Counted from the stretch's first letter, positions 8,215-17,684 are shown. The stretch is DNA of 64,000 nucleotides from CBIHON01 sp966211965 (GCA_966211965.1 CBIHON010000010.1:65462-129461); one strand, 5' to 3'. Notes: generated by a model from the letters alone, not told the origin. Numbers and translations: made by a program.

Positions 8215-11200
8215 ATGTCCACATCAGATTCCCCTAAAACTGCTCCGCCCACCGTCCGCAAGCCGCAAGCACGTCCTGCCGTGCGCAACCCGCTACCGGC
8301 GATCACTTACCCGGAAGAATTGCCGGTATCCGGCAAGCGCACCGACATCGCAGCCGCCTTGCAGGCGCATCAAGTCATCATCGTCTGCGGCGAAACCGGC
8401 TCCGGCAAGACCACGCAATTGCCCAAGATCTGCCTGGAACTGGGCCGCGGCGGCAACGGACTGATCGGCCACACCCAGCCGCGCCGTATCGCCGCGTCGT
8501 CGACCGCCAAGCGCATCGCGCAGGAACTGGGTTCGCCGCCGGGCGAACTGGTCGGGTTCAAGGTGCGCTTTACCGATACCCTGAGCCCGGGCGCCTGGGT
8601 CAAGCTGATGACCGACGGCATCCTGCTGGCAGAGACGCAGACCGATCCATTGCTCAGGCAATACGACACCATCATCATCGACGAAGCGCACGAGCGCAGC
8701 CTGAACATCGATTTCCTGCTGGGCTACCTGAAGCAGTTGCTGCCGCGCCGTCCGGATTTGAAAGTCATCATCACCTCGGCCACCATTGACGCCGACCGTT
8801 TTGCGCGGCATTTCGGCACGCCCGACAAACCGGCGCCGGTGATCGAAGTGTCGGGCCGGCTGTACCCGGTAGAAATCCGTTACCGCCCGGTCGATGCAAC
8901 AGACAAGAGTGCGGTCAAACCCGGTGCCGCACCGACCATCGCGCAAAGAGACCGCGGCCAGCGCGACCTGATGGACGCGGTAGCCGACGCAGTCGACGAA
9001 CTATGCCGCATCGGTTCCGGCGACGTGCTGGTGTTTTTGCCGGGCGAACGCGAAATCCGCGACGCCGCCGAGACCCTGCGTAAGCATCATCCGCCGCACG
9101 TGGAAATCCTGCCGCTGTTCGCACGTCTTTCCGCGCAGGAGCAGGAGCGCGTCTTCAAGCCTTCCAACGCGCGCCGCATCGTGCTCGCCACCAACGTTGC
9201 TGAAACCTCGCTGACCGTGCCCGGCATCCGCTATGTAGTCGACGCCGGCTTGGCGCGGGTCAAGCGCTACAGCTACCGCAACAAGGTCGAACAATTGCAG
9301 ATCGAGCCGATCGCGCAATCGGCCGCCAACCAGCGCGCCGGCCGTTGCGGCCGGGTCGCGGCGGGCGTGTGCATCCGCTTGTATGAAGAGCAGGACTACC
9401 TGTTGCGGCCGAAATTCACCGAACCGGAAATCCTGCGTTCTTCGCTGGCGGCGGTCATCCTGCGGATGAAATCGCTGCGCCTGACTGAAGTCGAAACCTT
9501 TCCCTTCATCGAAGCGCCGCAAGGCCGCGCGATTGCCGACGGTTACCAGTTGCTGCAGGAATTGGGGGCGGTCGACGAGGACAATCAACTGACGCCGGTC
9601 GGGAAGCAATTGGCGAAACTGCCGCTCGACCCGCGCGTCGGCCGCATGATCCTGGCCGCGCTCGAGAACGTCTGCCTGAATGAAGTGCTGATCATCGCCG
9701 CTGCTCTGTCGGTGCAAGACCCGCGCGACCGGCCCCTGGAAGCGCAGGGTGCGGCGGATGCGGCGCACAAGAAATTCGCCGACGAGAAATCGGAATTCCA
9801 GAGTTATCTGAAAATCTGGAAATGGTTCGAGGACGCGGTCGAGCACAAGAAATCGAACAAGCAACTGCAAGACAACTGCCGCGCCAATTTCCTGTCGCAA
9901 TTGCGCTTGCGAGAATGGCGCGACGTCCATTCGCAATTGCTGACCATCGTGCGCGAGCAGGGCTGGCGTTTGAACGAGACGCCTGCGACCTACGAGCAAT
10001 TGCACACGGCACTGTTGACCGGCTTGCTCGGCAATATCGGTTTCAAGGCCGAGGATGAGCCGCACTATCTTGGCGCGCGCGGCATCAAGTTTCACATCTG
10101 GCCCGGCTCGCACTTGGTCAAGAAGGCAGGGCGTTGGGTGATGGCGGCCGAGCTGGTCGATACCACGCGGCTGTACGCGCGCTGCATCGCGCAGATCCAG
10201 CCGGAATGGCTGGAGCGGGTCGGCGGCCACCTGCTTAAAAAATCCTATGGCGAACCGCGCTGGGAAAAGCGCGCCGCGCAAGTCTCCGCCTATGAGCGCG
10301 CCACGCTTTATGGCCTGGTGGTCTACAGCCAGCGCCGCATCAACTACGGCGCGATCAATCCCACGGAAGCGCGCGAAATATTCATCCGCGACGCTCTGGT
10401 CGGCGGCGAGTTCGACACCCGTGCGCCGTTCTTCGCGTACAACCAGAAGCTGATCCGCGAAATCGAAAACCTGGAGCACAAATCGCGCCGCCTCGACGTG
10501 CTGGTCGATGAAGAGCTGATCGCCGCCTTTTACGACAAGCTGCTGCCGAAGGATATCTGCAACGGCATCGCCTTCGAGAAATGGCACAAGGATGCCACCG
10601 CCAAAGCGCCGAAGCTGCTCTATCTCAATCGCGACGATCTGATGCGCCACGAGGCGGCCGGCATCACCACCGACCTGTTCCCGAAAGTGATGACGGTGGC
10701 GGGGATCGAGATGGCTTTGTCCTACCACTTCGAGCCCGGCACGCCGCGCGACGGCGTGACGCTCTGCGTGCCGCTGTACGCACTGAACCAGGTCTCGGCA
10801 GACCGCTGCGAATGGCTGGTGCCCGGCATGCTGAAGGAAAAAGTGCACCTGCTGCTGAAGTCCCTGCCGCAAAAGCTGCGCCGTCACTGCGTGCCGCTGC
10901 CGGATTATGCCGCGAAGTTTTGCGAACGGATCCATGCGCGCCATGCTTTCGGCAAGGGCAACCTGCTGGACGCGATCATCGCCGACATCCGGGAAGAACT
11001 CAGTATGGCGACCCTGACCACCGATTACAAATCGGAGACCTTGCCGGCGCATCACTTCATGAATTTCAAGGTGGTCGACGAGCATGGACGGCAGTTGGAG
11101 ATGGGGCGCAATCTGGCCGCTTTGCAGGCGGAGTTCGGCGGGCAGGCGCGGGAGAGTTTTCAGAAATTGGCCATCCCTGGTAAAGAAGGCGATGCTATGG

Positions 11201-12198
11201 ATTCTCTCCCCTTCAAGGGAATAGGCAGGGCGGGGATGGGGCCAGGCAGCCATGCTGAAAAAAATCATCTGCCTTCTGATCTTGCTCCCAGACCGGGCAC
11301 TCATGAAAGAGAAGAGCCTAGGCCAGCACTATCTCCAACACCCCAAGAAAACCTCACCACCTGGACCTTCGGTGAACTCCCCGAACTCCTGGAAATCCAG
11401 CAAGGCAAGCAAACCCTGATCGGCTATCCGGCCCTGGTCGACAAGACCAGTCATTGCACGCTCGAAGTCTTCGACGACCCGGCCGAGGCGGCGCGCATTC
11501 ATCGCACCGGCCTGCGCCGTTTGTTCGCCCTGCAACTGAAAGACCAACTCAAATACCTGGAGAAAAACATCCCAGGCCTGCAGCAGATGGGCATGCAATT
11601 CATGGCGCTCGGTTCGCAGGAAGAGTTGCGCGACCAGATCATCGAAGCCGGACTCGACCGCGCCTGCCTGCAAGATCCTCTGCCTAAAAATGCGGCAGAG
11701 TTCGGCGCTCGCAAAGACGAAGGAAAATCACGCCTCAACCTGCTGGTCAACGAGATTGCCCGCCTCGCCGCACAAATCCTGCAGGAATACCATGCGTTGC
11801 CGAAGAAGCTGCAAGGCGCCAAAGCACATGCGCAAAGCGTGGCCGACATCCAGTCGCAATTGCAGGTGCTGATCGGCAAGCGCTTCATCGTCGACAATGA
11901 CTACGTACAATTGGCGCATTTCCCGCGCTATCTGAAAGCGATCAACGTGCGCCTGGAAAAATTGCGCGCCGATCCGGCCCGCGACACCCGCCTGATGAGC
12001 GAGTGGGCACAAGCCGCACAAGCATGGCAGCGCGCACAGAAGGACCGCCACAGCGGAAAAAACGCCGATCCGAAAATGATCGAGTTCCGCTGGTTGCTGG
12101 AAGAGTTGCGCGTCTCGTTGTTCGCGCAAGAGCTGCGCACGCCGATGCCGGTGTCGGCCAAGCGTTTGCAAAAGGTCTGGGAATCGATGCAGCGCTGA
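8215..12198 (+). CDS. hrpA: ATP-dependent RNA helicase HrpA (DEAH box)
   Basis: Large DEAH-box RNA helicase of 1327 residues (E. coli HrpA is about 1300), linked to rescue of stalled ribosomes and mRNA processing. Walker A GETGSGKTT is at 59-67, the DEAH motif (IIIDEAHERS) is near 157-165, and SAT and the motif VI region (QRAGRCGR) follow. Then come the HA2 and OB-like domains and the long C-terminal DUF3418-type region. The start at 8215 (MSTSDSPKT) was preferred to an upstream ATG in frame because a TATAAT lies between them. Unusual: residues about 990-1045 form a Gly/Pro/Ser-rich linker whose DNA looks like an inserted intergenic repeat (see findings). It converges on the START-like gene with no gap. 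Confidence 0.97.
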   Translation: MSTSDSPKTAPPTVRKPQARPAVRNPLPAITYPEELPVSGKRTDIAAALQAHQVIIVCGETGSGKTTQLPKICLELGRGGNGLIGHTQPRRIAASSTAKRIAQELGSPPGELVGFKVRFTDTLSPGAWVKLMTDGILLAETQTDPLLRQYDTIIIDEAHERSLNIDFLLGYLKQLLPRRPDLKVIITSATIDADRFARHFGTPDKPAPVIEVSGRLYPVEIRYRPVDATDKSAVKPGAAPTIAQRDRGQRDLMDAVADAVDELCRIGSGDVLVFLPGEREIRDAAETLRKHHPPHVEILPLFARLSAQEQERVFKPSNARRIVLATNVAETSLTVPGIRYVVDAGLARVKRYSYRNKVEQLQIEPIAQSAANQRAGRCGRVAAGVCIRLYEEQDYLLRPKFTEPEILRSSLAAVILRMKSLRLTEVETFPFIEAPQGRAIADGYQLLQELGAVDEDNQLTPVGKQLAKLPLDPRVGRMILAALENVCLNEVLIIAAALSVQDPRDRPLEAQGAADAAHKKFADEKSEFQSYLKIWKWFEDAVEHKKSNKQLQDNCRANFLSQLRLREWRDVHSQLLTIVREQGWRLNETPATYEQLHTALLTGLLGNIGFKAEDEPHYLGARGIKFHIWPGSHLVKKAGRWVMAAELVDTTRLYARCIAQIQPEWLERVGGHLLKKSYGEPRWEKRAAQVSAYERATLYGLVVYSQRRINYGAINPTEAREIFIRDALVGGEFDTRAPFFAYNQKLIREIENLEHKSRRLDVLVDEELIAAFYDKLLPKDICNGIAFEKWHKDATAKAPKLLYLNRDDLMRHEAAGITTDLFPKVMTVAGIEMALSYHFEPGTPRDGVTLCVPLYALNQVSADRCEWLVPGMLKEKVHLLLKSLPQKLRRHCVPLPDYAAKFCERIHARHAFGKGNLLDAIIADIREELSMATLTTDYKSETLPAHHFMNFKVVDEHGRQLEMGRNLAALQAEFGGQARESFQKLAIPGKEGDAMDSLPFKGIGRAGMGPGSHAEKNHLPSDLAPRPGTHEREEPRPALSPTPQENLTTWTFGELPELLEIQQGKQTLIGYPALVDKTSHCTLEVFDDPAEAARIHRTGLRRLFALQLKDQLKYLEKNIPGLQQMGMQFMALGSQEELRDQIIEAGLDRACLQDPLPKNAAEFGARKDEGKSRLNLLVNEIARLAAQILQEYHALPKKLQGAKAHAQSVADIQSQLQVLIGKRFIVDNDYVQLAHFPRYLKAINVRLEKLRADPARDTRLMSEWAQAAQAWQRAQKDRHSGKNADPKMIEFRWLLEELRVSLFAQELRTPMPVSAKRLQKVWESMQR

Positions 12199-12810
12199 TC
12201 AGCGCGGCGCTACCTTGTTTCTCAATGCCTCCAGCGTTTTCGGGATGCTGTCCTTGCTCATGCTGTCGACGATCCAGCCTAGCCCGGTCGGCACCGGACC
12301 GGGGTCGGTGTAGACGAAGTATTTGACGACCGTCTGGTTCGGGTTGGACGGCGCAGGGCTGAGCTGCCAATAGCCGCTGGTATCGACGATGGTTTCTTCC
12401 TGTTTCAAGCCCTCCCACGGCACCAGTTTCCAGGACAGTTGGCAGGATTGCGGGCTGCTGGCCGGCTGCATCTTCAAGCGGTATTTCTTGATTTTCCCCA
12501 AAGGGAGCTTGAGCGTCATGTCGACCAAGGAATAATCGCTGGCTGCTTGCGTCACCTTGGTCTTGTCCATGTTCGGCATGAAATCCGGATAGGCTGGAAA
12601 GTCCTGGATGACTGCGCAGATTTTTTGCATCGGCGCATTGATGAGGGTGGCGGCCAGAAATGCCTTGCCGGCCCGGTCCGGCTTGCTGACGTCGGCCAGC
12701 GCGATCTGGCTGTCGGACAGCCTGCTCATGTCGATCGTTTGCTCGTTCGCGGCGTACGTCGAGCCGCAGGCGATCGCTGCGAACAGGATGAGTGGTCTTG
12801 CGGCATGCAT
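12199..12810 (-). CDS. Exported SRPBCC/START-like protein
   Basis: A 203-residue protein with a signal peptide (about 1-20, ending STYAA). It is followed by a START/polyketide-cyclase-like (SRPBCC) fold, recognisable from FLAATLINAPMQKICAVIQD, FPAYPDFMPNM, the PLGKIKKYRLKM strand and the C-terminal helix GWIVDSMSKDSIPKTLEALR. Such proteins bind hydrophobic ligands; the ligand here is unknown. It is the last gene of an apparent operon with a GT28-like glycosyltransferase and a phosphatase-like protein, 20 bases after the latter. That context points to envelope lipid or glycolipid metabolism, but this is inference. Confidence 0.8.
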   Translation of the reverse strand: MHAARPLILFAAIACGSTYAANEQTIDMSRLSDSQIALADVSKPDRAGKAFLAATLINAPMQKICAVIQDFPAYPDFMPNMDKTKVTQAASDYSLVDMTLKLPLGKIKKYRLKMQPASSPQSCQLSWKLVPWEGLKQEETIVDTSGYWQLSPAPSNPNQTVVKYFVYTDPGPVPTGLGWIVDSMSKDSIPKTLEALRNKVAPR

Positions 12811-12830
12811 GCAGCGTGCTCCTTGAAAGT

Positions 12831-13418
12831 TTATTGTTCTTCGACAGCGCGGCGGATTTTTTCAATGTCGGCGGCGCGCAGGTATTGCGGAATGTTTTTC
12901 CACATCGAATGGTAGCCGTAGCCGCCTTCGGTCAGTTCGTGCAGCGCGTCTTCCTTGCTCCACCCCTGGTACAGGATGCGGTACATCGCCGAAACCAGCC
13001 CGGTGCGGTCGGCACCGTGCAGGCAATGCAGCAGCACCGGGCCTTCCTTTTCGGCAGCCCTGATCGCACGCAGGGCATCGATGATGCTGCGGTCGTCGAT
13101 ATCCCAAGTGTAGATTTTTACGCGGCGGATCTGGATGCCGCTTCCTTGCAGTGCCTTGCGATCCGAGTGGAAAGCACGCAGGCTGACCACGGTTTTGATG
13201 CCCAGCGTCTGCAACAGCGGCACGTCGCGCGGCGTCAGCTTTGCGCTGCGGTACAGGGAGGGCGTGACGCGAAACAGGTTTTTCGATTTTTCTACCGGGC
13301 TCGCCCATTCCTGCTTGCGGCCGGCTTGCGCTGCGGCCTGCGGCGGCATGCTGGAAACAACCGCAAGCAAGCAGGCGAGCGCCAGATGTTGCAGACCGTT
13401 GCGCGGGAGGGCGATCAT
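12831..13418 (-). CDS. Exported tyrosine/dual-specificity phosphatase-like protein
   Basis: A 195-residue protein with an N-terminal signal sequence (about 1-30, LALACLLAVVSSMPPQAAA) and a cysteine-phosphatase P-loop HCLHGADRTG. In it Cys132 and Arg138 form the C-x5-R signature, and a general-acid candidate is present in TWDIDD (about 105-109). The subgroup resembles small dual-specificity or lipid phosphatases. It overlaps the stop of the preceding glycosyltransferase gene by four bases (ATGA), so the two are coupled. A periplasmic location next to a glycolipid-type glycosyltransferase suggests a phospholipid or phosphosugar substrate, though this is not shown by sequence alone. Confidence 0.85.
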   Translation of the reverse strand: MIALPRNGLQHLALACLLAVVSSMPPQAAAQAGRKQEWASPVEKSKNLFRVTPSLYRSAKLTPRDVPLLQTLGIKTVVSLRAFHSDRKALQGSGIQIRRVKIYTWDIDDRSIIDALRAIRAAEKEGPVLLHCLHGADRTGLVSAMYRILYQGWSKEDALHELTEGGYGYHSMWKNIPQYLRAADIEKIRRAVEEQ

Positions 13419-14569
13419 GGCGTCTCCTTTTTGGCGGCAGGGATTTGCGCCCGTAACACCATGTTCAGAACGTCGGATGCTGCACCGGGGCGACCCAGCA
13501 TCCGGGCCTTGACGCGCATCTCGGCCAGTTTTTCCGGATGCTGCAGCAGATGGCGGACCCGGTATTCCAGCGTGACGTCGTCGAATGCCTTCAGAGCAAC
13601 GCCTTGCTCAAGCAGGAAATCGGCATTGCGTTCTTCCTGCCCGGGAATCGGGGCATTGACGATCATCGGCAAGCCCATGGCCAGGCATTCCGATGTGGTC
13701 AAGCCGCCGGGCTTGGTGATGACCAGATCGGCGCAGGCCATCAGCCGTTCGACCTTGTCGGTAAAACCCTGCGGCAGCAGCCGGCCCGGATAGCGCGCCG
13801 CGAGGGCTTGCAGCGCGGCCAGCGCCTGCGTATTTTTTCCGGACAGGACGATCAACTGGAAATCCGCATCCAAGGACAATAGCCGTTCGGCTACCTTGTC
13901 CAGGCTGCCGAGCCCGGCGCCGCCGCCCATCAGCATGAAGGTGGTGCGCAGCGGATCCAGGCCGGATTCGCGAGCGCAGACTTCGCGCTCGAATACCTGT
14001 CCGAAAGCCGGCATGATCGGGATGCCGGTGACGTGAATCGCATGCTCCGCCACACCTTGCGCACGCATGCGGAACGCCACCTCATCGTTGGCCGCGAAAT
14101 AGCCGGCCATGTGGTCGTGAATCCACATCCGGTGCAGATCGAAATCGGTGACCTGCACCCAGACCGGACAAGCCAGCCGCTCCTTGCGGATCATCCTCGA
14201 AAGAAGTTCGGCGGGCAGAAAGTGGGTGCAGATGATCACGTCGGGATTGACGGCCGCGATTTCCTTGCGCAGCGCACGCGTGCTGAGCCGTTCGATGCCG
14301 CGCCGGAGTTTTTCCATCGAACCGTCCGGCTGCGCTTCGTTGCTGGCGTGGTAGAGGTAGCCCCACAGCGCCGGCGCCTTGTTGACGAGCTTGATATAAA
14401 AATCCGTGTACAGCTTTCGAAATCCTGCCGTCACGAGGTTCATCACATCCAGGTGCGTTGCCTGGATTGCGCGATCGGTTTGATCTGCGGCGACGCGCAA
14501 GGCCTCGGCCGCACGCATGTGGCCGGCGCCGGCGGACACGCTCAACAAGAGAATTTTTTTATGCGTCAT
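13415..14569 (-). CDS. GT28-family glycosyltransferase, MGDG-synthase-like
   Basis: A 384-residue GT-B fold glycosyltransferase. The N-terminal KKILLLSVSAGAGHMRAAEAL matches the lipid-acceptor half of the monogalactosyldiacylglycerol synthase/MurG group. The C-terminal half carries the nucleotide-sugar site (MLMGGGAGLGSL, ADLVITKPGGLTTSECLAMGLP, PIPGQEERN). It probably moves a sugar from a UDP-sugar to a lipid at the inner membrane. The ATG at 14569 was chosen; the frame extends to a GTG at 14599 with no better ribosome site. First gene of an operon with the phosphatase-like and START-like genes. Confidence 0.85.
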   Translation of the reverse strand: MTHKKILLLSVSAGAGHMRAAEALRVAADQTDRAIQATHLDVMNLVTAGFRKLYTDFYIKLVNKAPALWGYLYHASNEAQPDGSMEKLRRGIERLSTRALRKEIAAVNPDVIICTHFLPAELLSRMIRKERLACPVWVQVTDFDLHRMWIHDHMAGYFAANDEVAFRMRAQGVAEHAIHVTGIPIMPAFGQVFEREVCARESGLDPLRTTFMLMGGGAGLGSLDKVAERLLSLDADFQLIVLSGKNTQALAALQALAARYPGRLLPQGFTDKVERLMACADLVITKPGGLTTSECLAMGLPMIVNAPIPGQEERNADFLLEQGVALKAFDDVTLEYRVRHLLQHPEKLAEMRVKARMLGRPGAASDVLNMVLRAQIPAAKKETP

Positions 14570-14773
14570 GAATGGCTTGCCCTCAAAATTTGTCTGCACC
14601 GTAAATGCCTGGTGAATGCGCAGCGGTGAATGATACCGGCTTTGACGCGAAGTAATGCAAGGGCATGGGGCTTGGCGGTCTTCGGCTTGCGCCGGAAACC
14701 GGCAAGGGAAACATCGCGACGGAGGAACGTGGCATAGTGCGCATTACTTTTGTCCCCTTCCAATAACTGAAAC

Positions 14774-15811
14774 ATGGATAGCATCGATCTCGAAGTCTTG
14801 AAAACCTGCGGCGAGTGGATAGCCGGCGGCCTGCGCTGCGAACTTGTTACCGTCCTCAAGACCTGGGGCTCCAGCCCGCGGCCGGAAGGCGCGATGCTGG
14901 CGATCTGCCAAGACGGGCGCGTGGTCGGTTCGGTGTCCGGCGGTTGCATCGAGGATGACTTGATCGCCCGCGTGCGCGAGCAGGGCATCACGCGCAGTCT
15001 GCCGGAGCTCGTCACCTATGGCATTACCGCGGACGAGGCGCATCGTTTCGGCTTGCCTTGCGGCGGCACGATTGAACTGGTGATCGAACCCTTGTCGGGC
15101 AGCAGCCGCATTGCTGAATTATTGCAGCGCCTGAGCCGGAGCGAATTGGTGGCGCGGCGGCTTGATCTGACGTCCGGCGCAGTCAGTCTCGGCGGCGCCG
15201 GCGCGGGCATGCATTTGCAGGTGTCGAAATCGGCACTGACCACGATCCATGGCCCGCGCTGGCGCCTGCTGATCATCGGCGCCGGCCAGCTCTCGCGCTT
15301 TGTCGCACAGATCGCGCTCGGCATGGATTATCGCGTCACGGTCTGCGATCCGCGCGAAGAGTACCGCGAGGGCTGGCAAGTACCTGGTGTCGAGCTGGTG
15401 CATGCGATGCCGGACGACCTGGTGATGGCGATGCGCCCCGACAGCCGCAGCGCCGTGGTGGCGCTGACCCACGATCCGAAGCTGGACGACCTGGCCTTGA
15501 TGGAAGCCTTGAAATCCGAGGCTTTCTACGTCGGGGCCATCGGTTCGCGAGCCAATAATGCGAAGCGCCGCGAGCGTCTGAGGGAGTTCGGCTTGAGCGA
15601 CGCGCAACTGGCCCGGCTGCACGGCCCGATCGGAATCTACATCGGCAGCAAGACGCCGCCGGAAATCGCGATTTCGATCCTGGCCGAAATGACGGCGGTC
15701 AAAAACGGCGTCGCCTTGCCGGAGGCGGTATTGATTGAGAATGCCAAAATGGCAGCGCAATCGCTTCCCTCAACCTCGTTTTGTGCTACGCCAGGGGCGA
15801 GTGCGGCTTGA
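14774..15811 (+). CDS. XdhC/CoxI-family protein
   Basis: A 345-residue XdhC-type protein, a family that inserts or sulfurates the molybdenum cofactor for xanthine dehydrogenase-like enzymes. The N-terminal XdhC/CoxI domain shows VTVLKTWGSSPRPEGAMLAI and GSVSGGCIEDDLI. The C-terminal Rossmann-like domain shows LLIIGAGQLSRFVAQIA and FYVGAIGSRANNAKRRERL. No xanthine dehydrogenase, CO dehydrogenase or molybdopterin genes are in the window, so its client enzyme is elsewhere. It stands alone between the divergent GT28 operon and dcd. Confidence 0.9.
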   Translation: MDSIDLEVLKTCGEWIAGGLRCELVTVLKTWGSSPRPEGAMLAICQDGRVVGSVSGGCIEDDLIARVREQGITRSLPELVTYGITADEAHRFGLPCGGTIELVIEPLSGSSRIAELLQRLSRSELVARRLDLTSGAVSLGGAGAGMHLQVSKSALTTIHGPRWRLLIIGAGQLSRFVAQIALGMDYRVTVCDPREEYREGWQVPGVELVHAMPDDLVMAMRPDSRSAVVALTHDPKLDDLALMEALKSEAFYVGAIGSRANNAKRRERLREFGLSDAQLARLHGPIGIYIGSKTPPEIAISILAEMTAVKNGVALPEAVLIENAKMAAQSLPSTSFCATPGASAA

Positions 15812-16113
15812 ATTTGAGGTAAACCATTTTCGATTTGTGCCATATGCCGGGTTGCGTAGGATGGGTGGGGCCGCCGAGGCGAAACCCATCCCGCGCACGG
15901 CCCCATGATGGGTTTCACCTCGGTGGCCCCCCATCCTGCGAAGACAAGCACTACACCCTCCTCGGACCGTTCTATGAGGCACATCAAGATCAGGCTGCGT
16001 CCCAGGCGCAGGCCTGCAACGACAAAATTAGACCTTGCCCTCGCCGTTTTGAGAAGTCATGCCCGGGATTTCACGTAAAATCCGTCTGTTCAATCTATCA
16101 AGGCGAGGAAATA
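15812..16113. other. 302-base gap between xdhC and dcd
   Basis: It holds the long palindromic repeat at 15854-15940 and the dcd leader. The Shine-Dalgarno GCGAGGAAATA lies just before the dcd ATG. No ORF with coding character was seen. Confidence 0.6.
15854..15940. repeat. Long palindromic repeat, GTAGGATGGGT family
   Basis: Arms of about 37 bases pair almost completely: GCGTAGGATGGG, GGGGCCGCCGAGG and GAAACCCATC on the left match GATGGGTTTC, CCTCGGTGGCCCC and CCATCCTGCG on the right, around a 16-base loop. The outer core is the same as in the short palindrome at 6248-6274. Confidence 0.8.
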
Positions 16114-16680
16114 ATGAGCATCAAGTCCGACAAGTGGATACGCCGCATGGCGCAGGAAAACGGCATGATCGAACCCTTCGAGCCGGGCCAGGTGCGCGAA
16201 GCCAAGGGGCAGAAGATCGTTTCTTACGGCACCTCGTCTTACGGCTACGATATCCGCTGCGCCGACGAATTCAAGATTTTCACCAACATCAACAGCACCA
16301 TCGTCGATCCGAAAAACTTCGATGAAAACTCCTTCGTCGATATCAAGAGCGATGTCTGCATCATTCCACCCAATTCCTTCGCGCTGGCGCGCACCATCGA
16401 GTATTTCCGCATCCCGCGCAGCGTGCTGACCATTTGCCTCGGCAAATCGACCTATGCCCGTTGCGGCATCATCGTCAACGTCACGCCCTTCGAACCGGAA
16501 TGGGAAGGCTACGTGACGCTGGAGTTTTCCAACACCACGCCGCTGCCCGCCAAGATCTATGCCGGCGAGGGCTGCGCCCAGGTGCTGTTTTTCGAAAGCG
16601 ACGAAATCTGCGAAACCTCGTACAAGGATCGCGGCGGCAAGTACCAGGGACAGTGCGGTGTGACCTTGCCTAAAACCTGA
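16114..16680 (+). CDS. dcd: dCTP deaminase
   Basis: Deaminates dCTP to dUTP, feeding dTMP synthesis. The 188-residue length is that of the trimeric Dcd family. It starts MSIKSDKWIRRMAQE after a good Shine-Dalgarno site. Conserved blocks are SSYGYDIRCADEF, IPPNSFALARTIEYF, ICLGKSTYARCGI and GYVTLEFSNTTPLP, whose Glu is the catalytic residue, then AGEGCAQVLFF. It stands as a monocistronic-looking gene between a palindromic repeat and an SDR gene. Confidence 0.97.
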   Translation: MSIKSDKWIRRMAQENGMIEPFEPGQVREAKGQKIVSYGTSSYGYDIRCADEFKIFTNINSTIVDPKNFDENSFVDIKSDVCIIPPNSFALARTIEYFRIPRSVLTICLGKSTYARCGIIVNVTPFEPEWEGYVTLEFSNTTPLPAKIYAGEGCAQVLFFESDEICETSYKDRGGKYQGQCGVTLPKT

Positions 16681-16782
16681 GGGCGAAGGCCGAGGTCCGG
16701 CGGTTTGCGTTTTGTCTACAGCTTCTTATGAGTTTTTCCGGCGGGATTAAACGTGCATCAGCGAATATTTCAGGGGGGGATC

Positions 16783-17598
16783 ATGGATATTGCAGACAAA
16801 GTAGCGGTGATTACCGGGGCCGCCAGCGGTATCGGCCGGGCCGTCGTTCTTGAACTCGCGCGCCGCAAGGTCCGGGCAGTGGCCTTGGTGGACCAGGGCG
16901 AAGCGATCGACGCCGTCGCCGCCGAGGTCAATGCCGCGGCAGGACGGCAGGTCGCCTTTCCTTATCGTGGCGACACCACCGACGCGGCTTTCCGCGCTTC
17001 GGTCTTCGACTCGATCAGCAGCCGATTCGGCATCGTCAGCATGTGCGTGCCGGCCGCCGGCATCACGCGTGACGACCTGGCCGTGCGCCTGGACAAGAAT
17101 ACCGGCAAAGCGCGCATCTATCCGATCGAGCAATTCAGGCAGGTGATCGACGTCAACCTGCTGGCCCCGGTCTACTGGGCGTTGGAGATGGTCGCGCGCA
17201 TCGCGGAAGACCGTGCTGCGCGCGGCTTGAAGCGTTGGCTGCCCTCCGAAGGCATGCAGGGTTCGGTGGTCTTCATCGGTTCGATTTCATCCCAGGGCAA
17301 CAAGGGCCAGGTTTCCTATGCCAGCACCAAGGCCGGCCTGGAAGGCGCAGCCGCCACCATCATGAAAGAAGCGATCTTCTACGGCGTGCGCTGTGGCGTG
17401 ATTCATCCCGGCTTCACGGATACGCCGATGGTGCGCGCGCTGGGGGACGATTACATCAACAAGCATATCCTGCCGTTCACGCAGTTGGGCCGGCTGATCC
17501 GCCCTGAAGAAATCGCCGATGCGATTTGCTTCATGCTGGTCAACTCGGCGGTCAGCGGCGAGCTTTGGGCCGATGCGGGATGGCATCCGCCGGCATGA
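16783..17598 (+). CDS. Short-chain dehydrogenase/reductase
   Basis: A 271-residue classical SDR. The cofactor motif TGAASGIGRA is near the N terminus, the catalytic Ser is in FIGSISSQGNKGQ, and Tyr-x3-Lys is YASTKAG. The C-terminal NPGFTDTPM-type turn (HPGFTDTPM) is also present. The substrate is not predictable. The start at 16783 is chosen because CAGGGGGGATC lies directly upstream; the frame opens ten codons earlier. An insertion of about 25 residues (LDKNTGKARIYPIEQF and KRWLPSEGMQG) distinguishes it from FabG-type enzymes. No obvious operon partner. Confidence 0.9.
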   Translation: MDIADKVAVITGAASGIGRAVVLELARRKVRAVALVDQGEAIDAVAAEVNAAAGRQVAFPYRGDTTDAAFRASVFDSISSRFGIVSMCVPAAGITRDDLAVRLDKNTGKARIYPIEQFRQVIDVNLLAPVYWALEMVARIAEDRAARGLKRWLPSEGMQGSVVFIGSISSQGNKGQVSYASTKAGLEGAAATIMKEAIFYGVRCGVIHPGFTDTPMVRALGDDYINKHILPFTQLGRLIRPEEIADAICFMLVNSAVSGELWADAGWHPPA

Positions 17599-17684
17599 AG
17601 AGGCATAGACGTCAGGGGGACGCCGCATGCGCACGCTGAAATGATCACACGGCCGCGGCTGCGTCCGTGCATCTGTTCCAGAAT

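Noticed and set aside
9001..11304. 767-codon minus-strand ORF opposite hrpA
   Set aside because: Arg/Gln/His/Leu-rich composition typical of an antisense shadow of a high-GC gene; hrpA motifs on the other strand are unambiguous.
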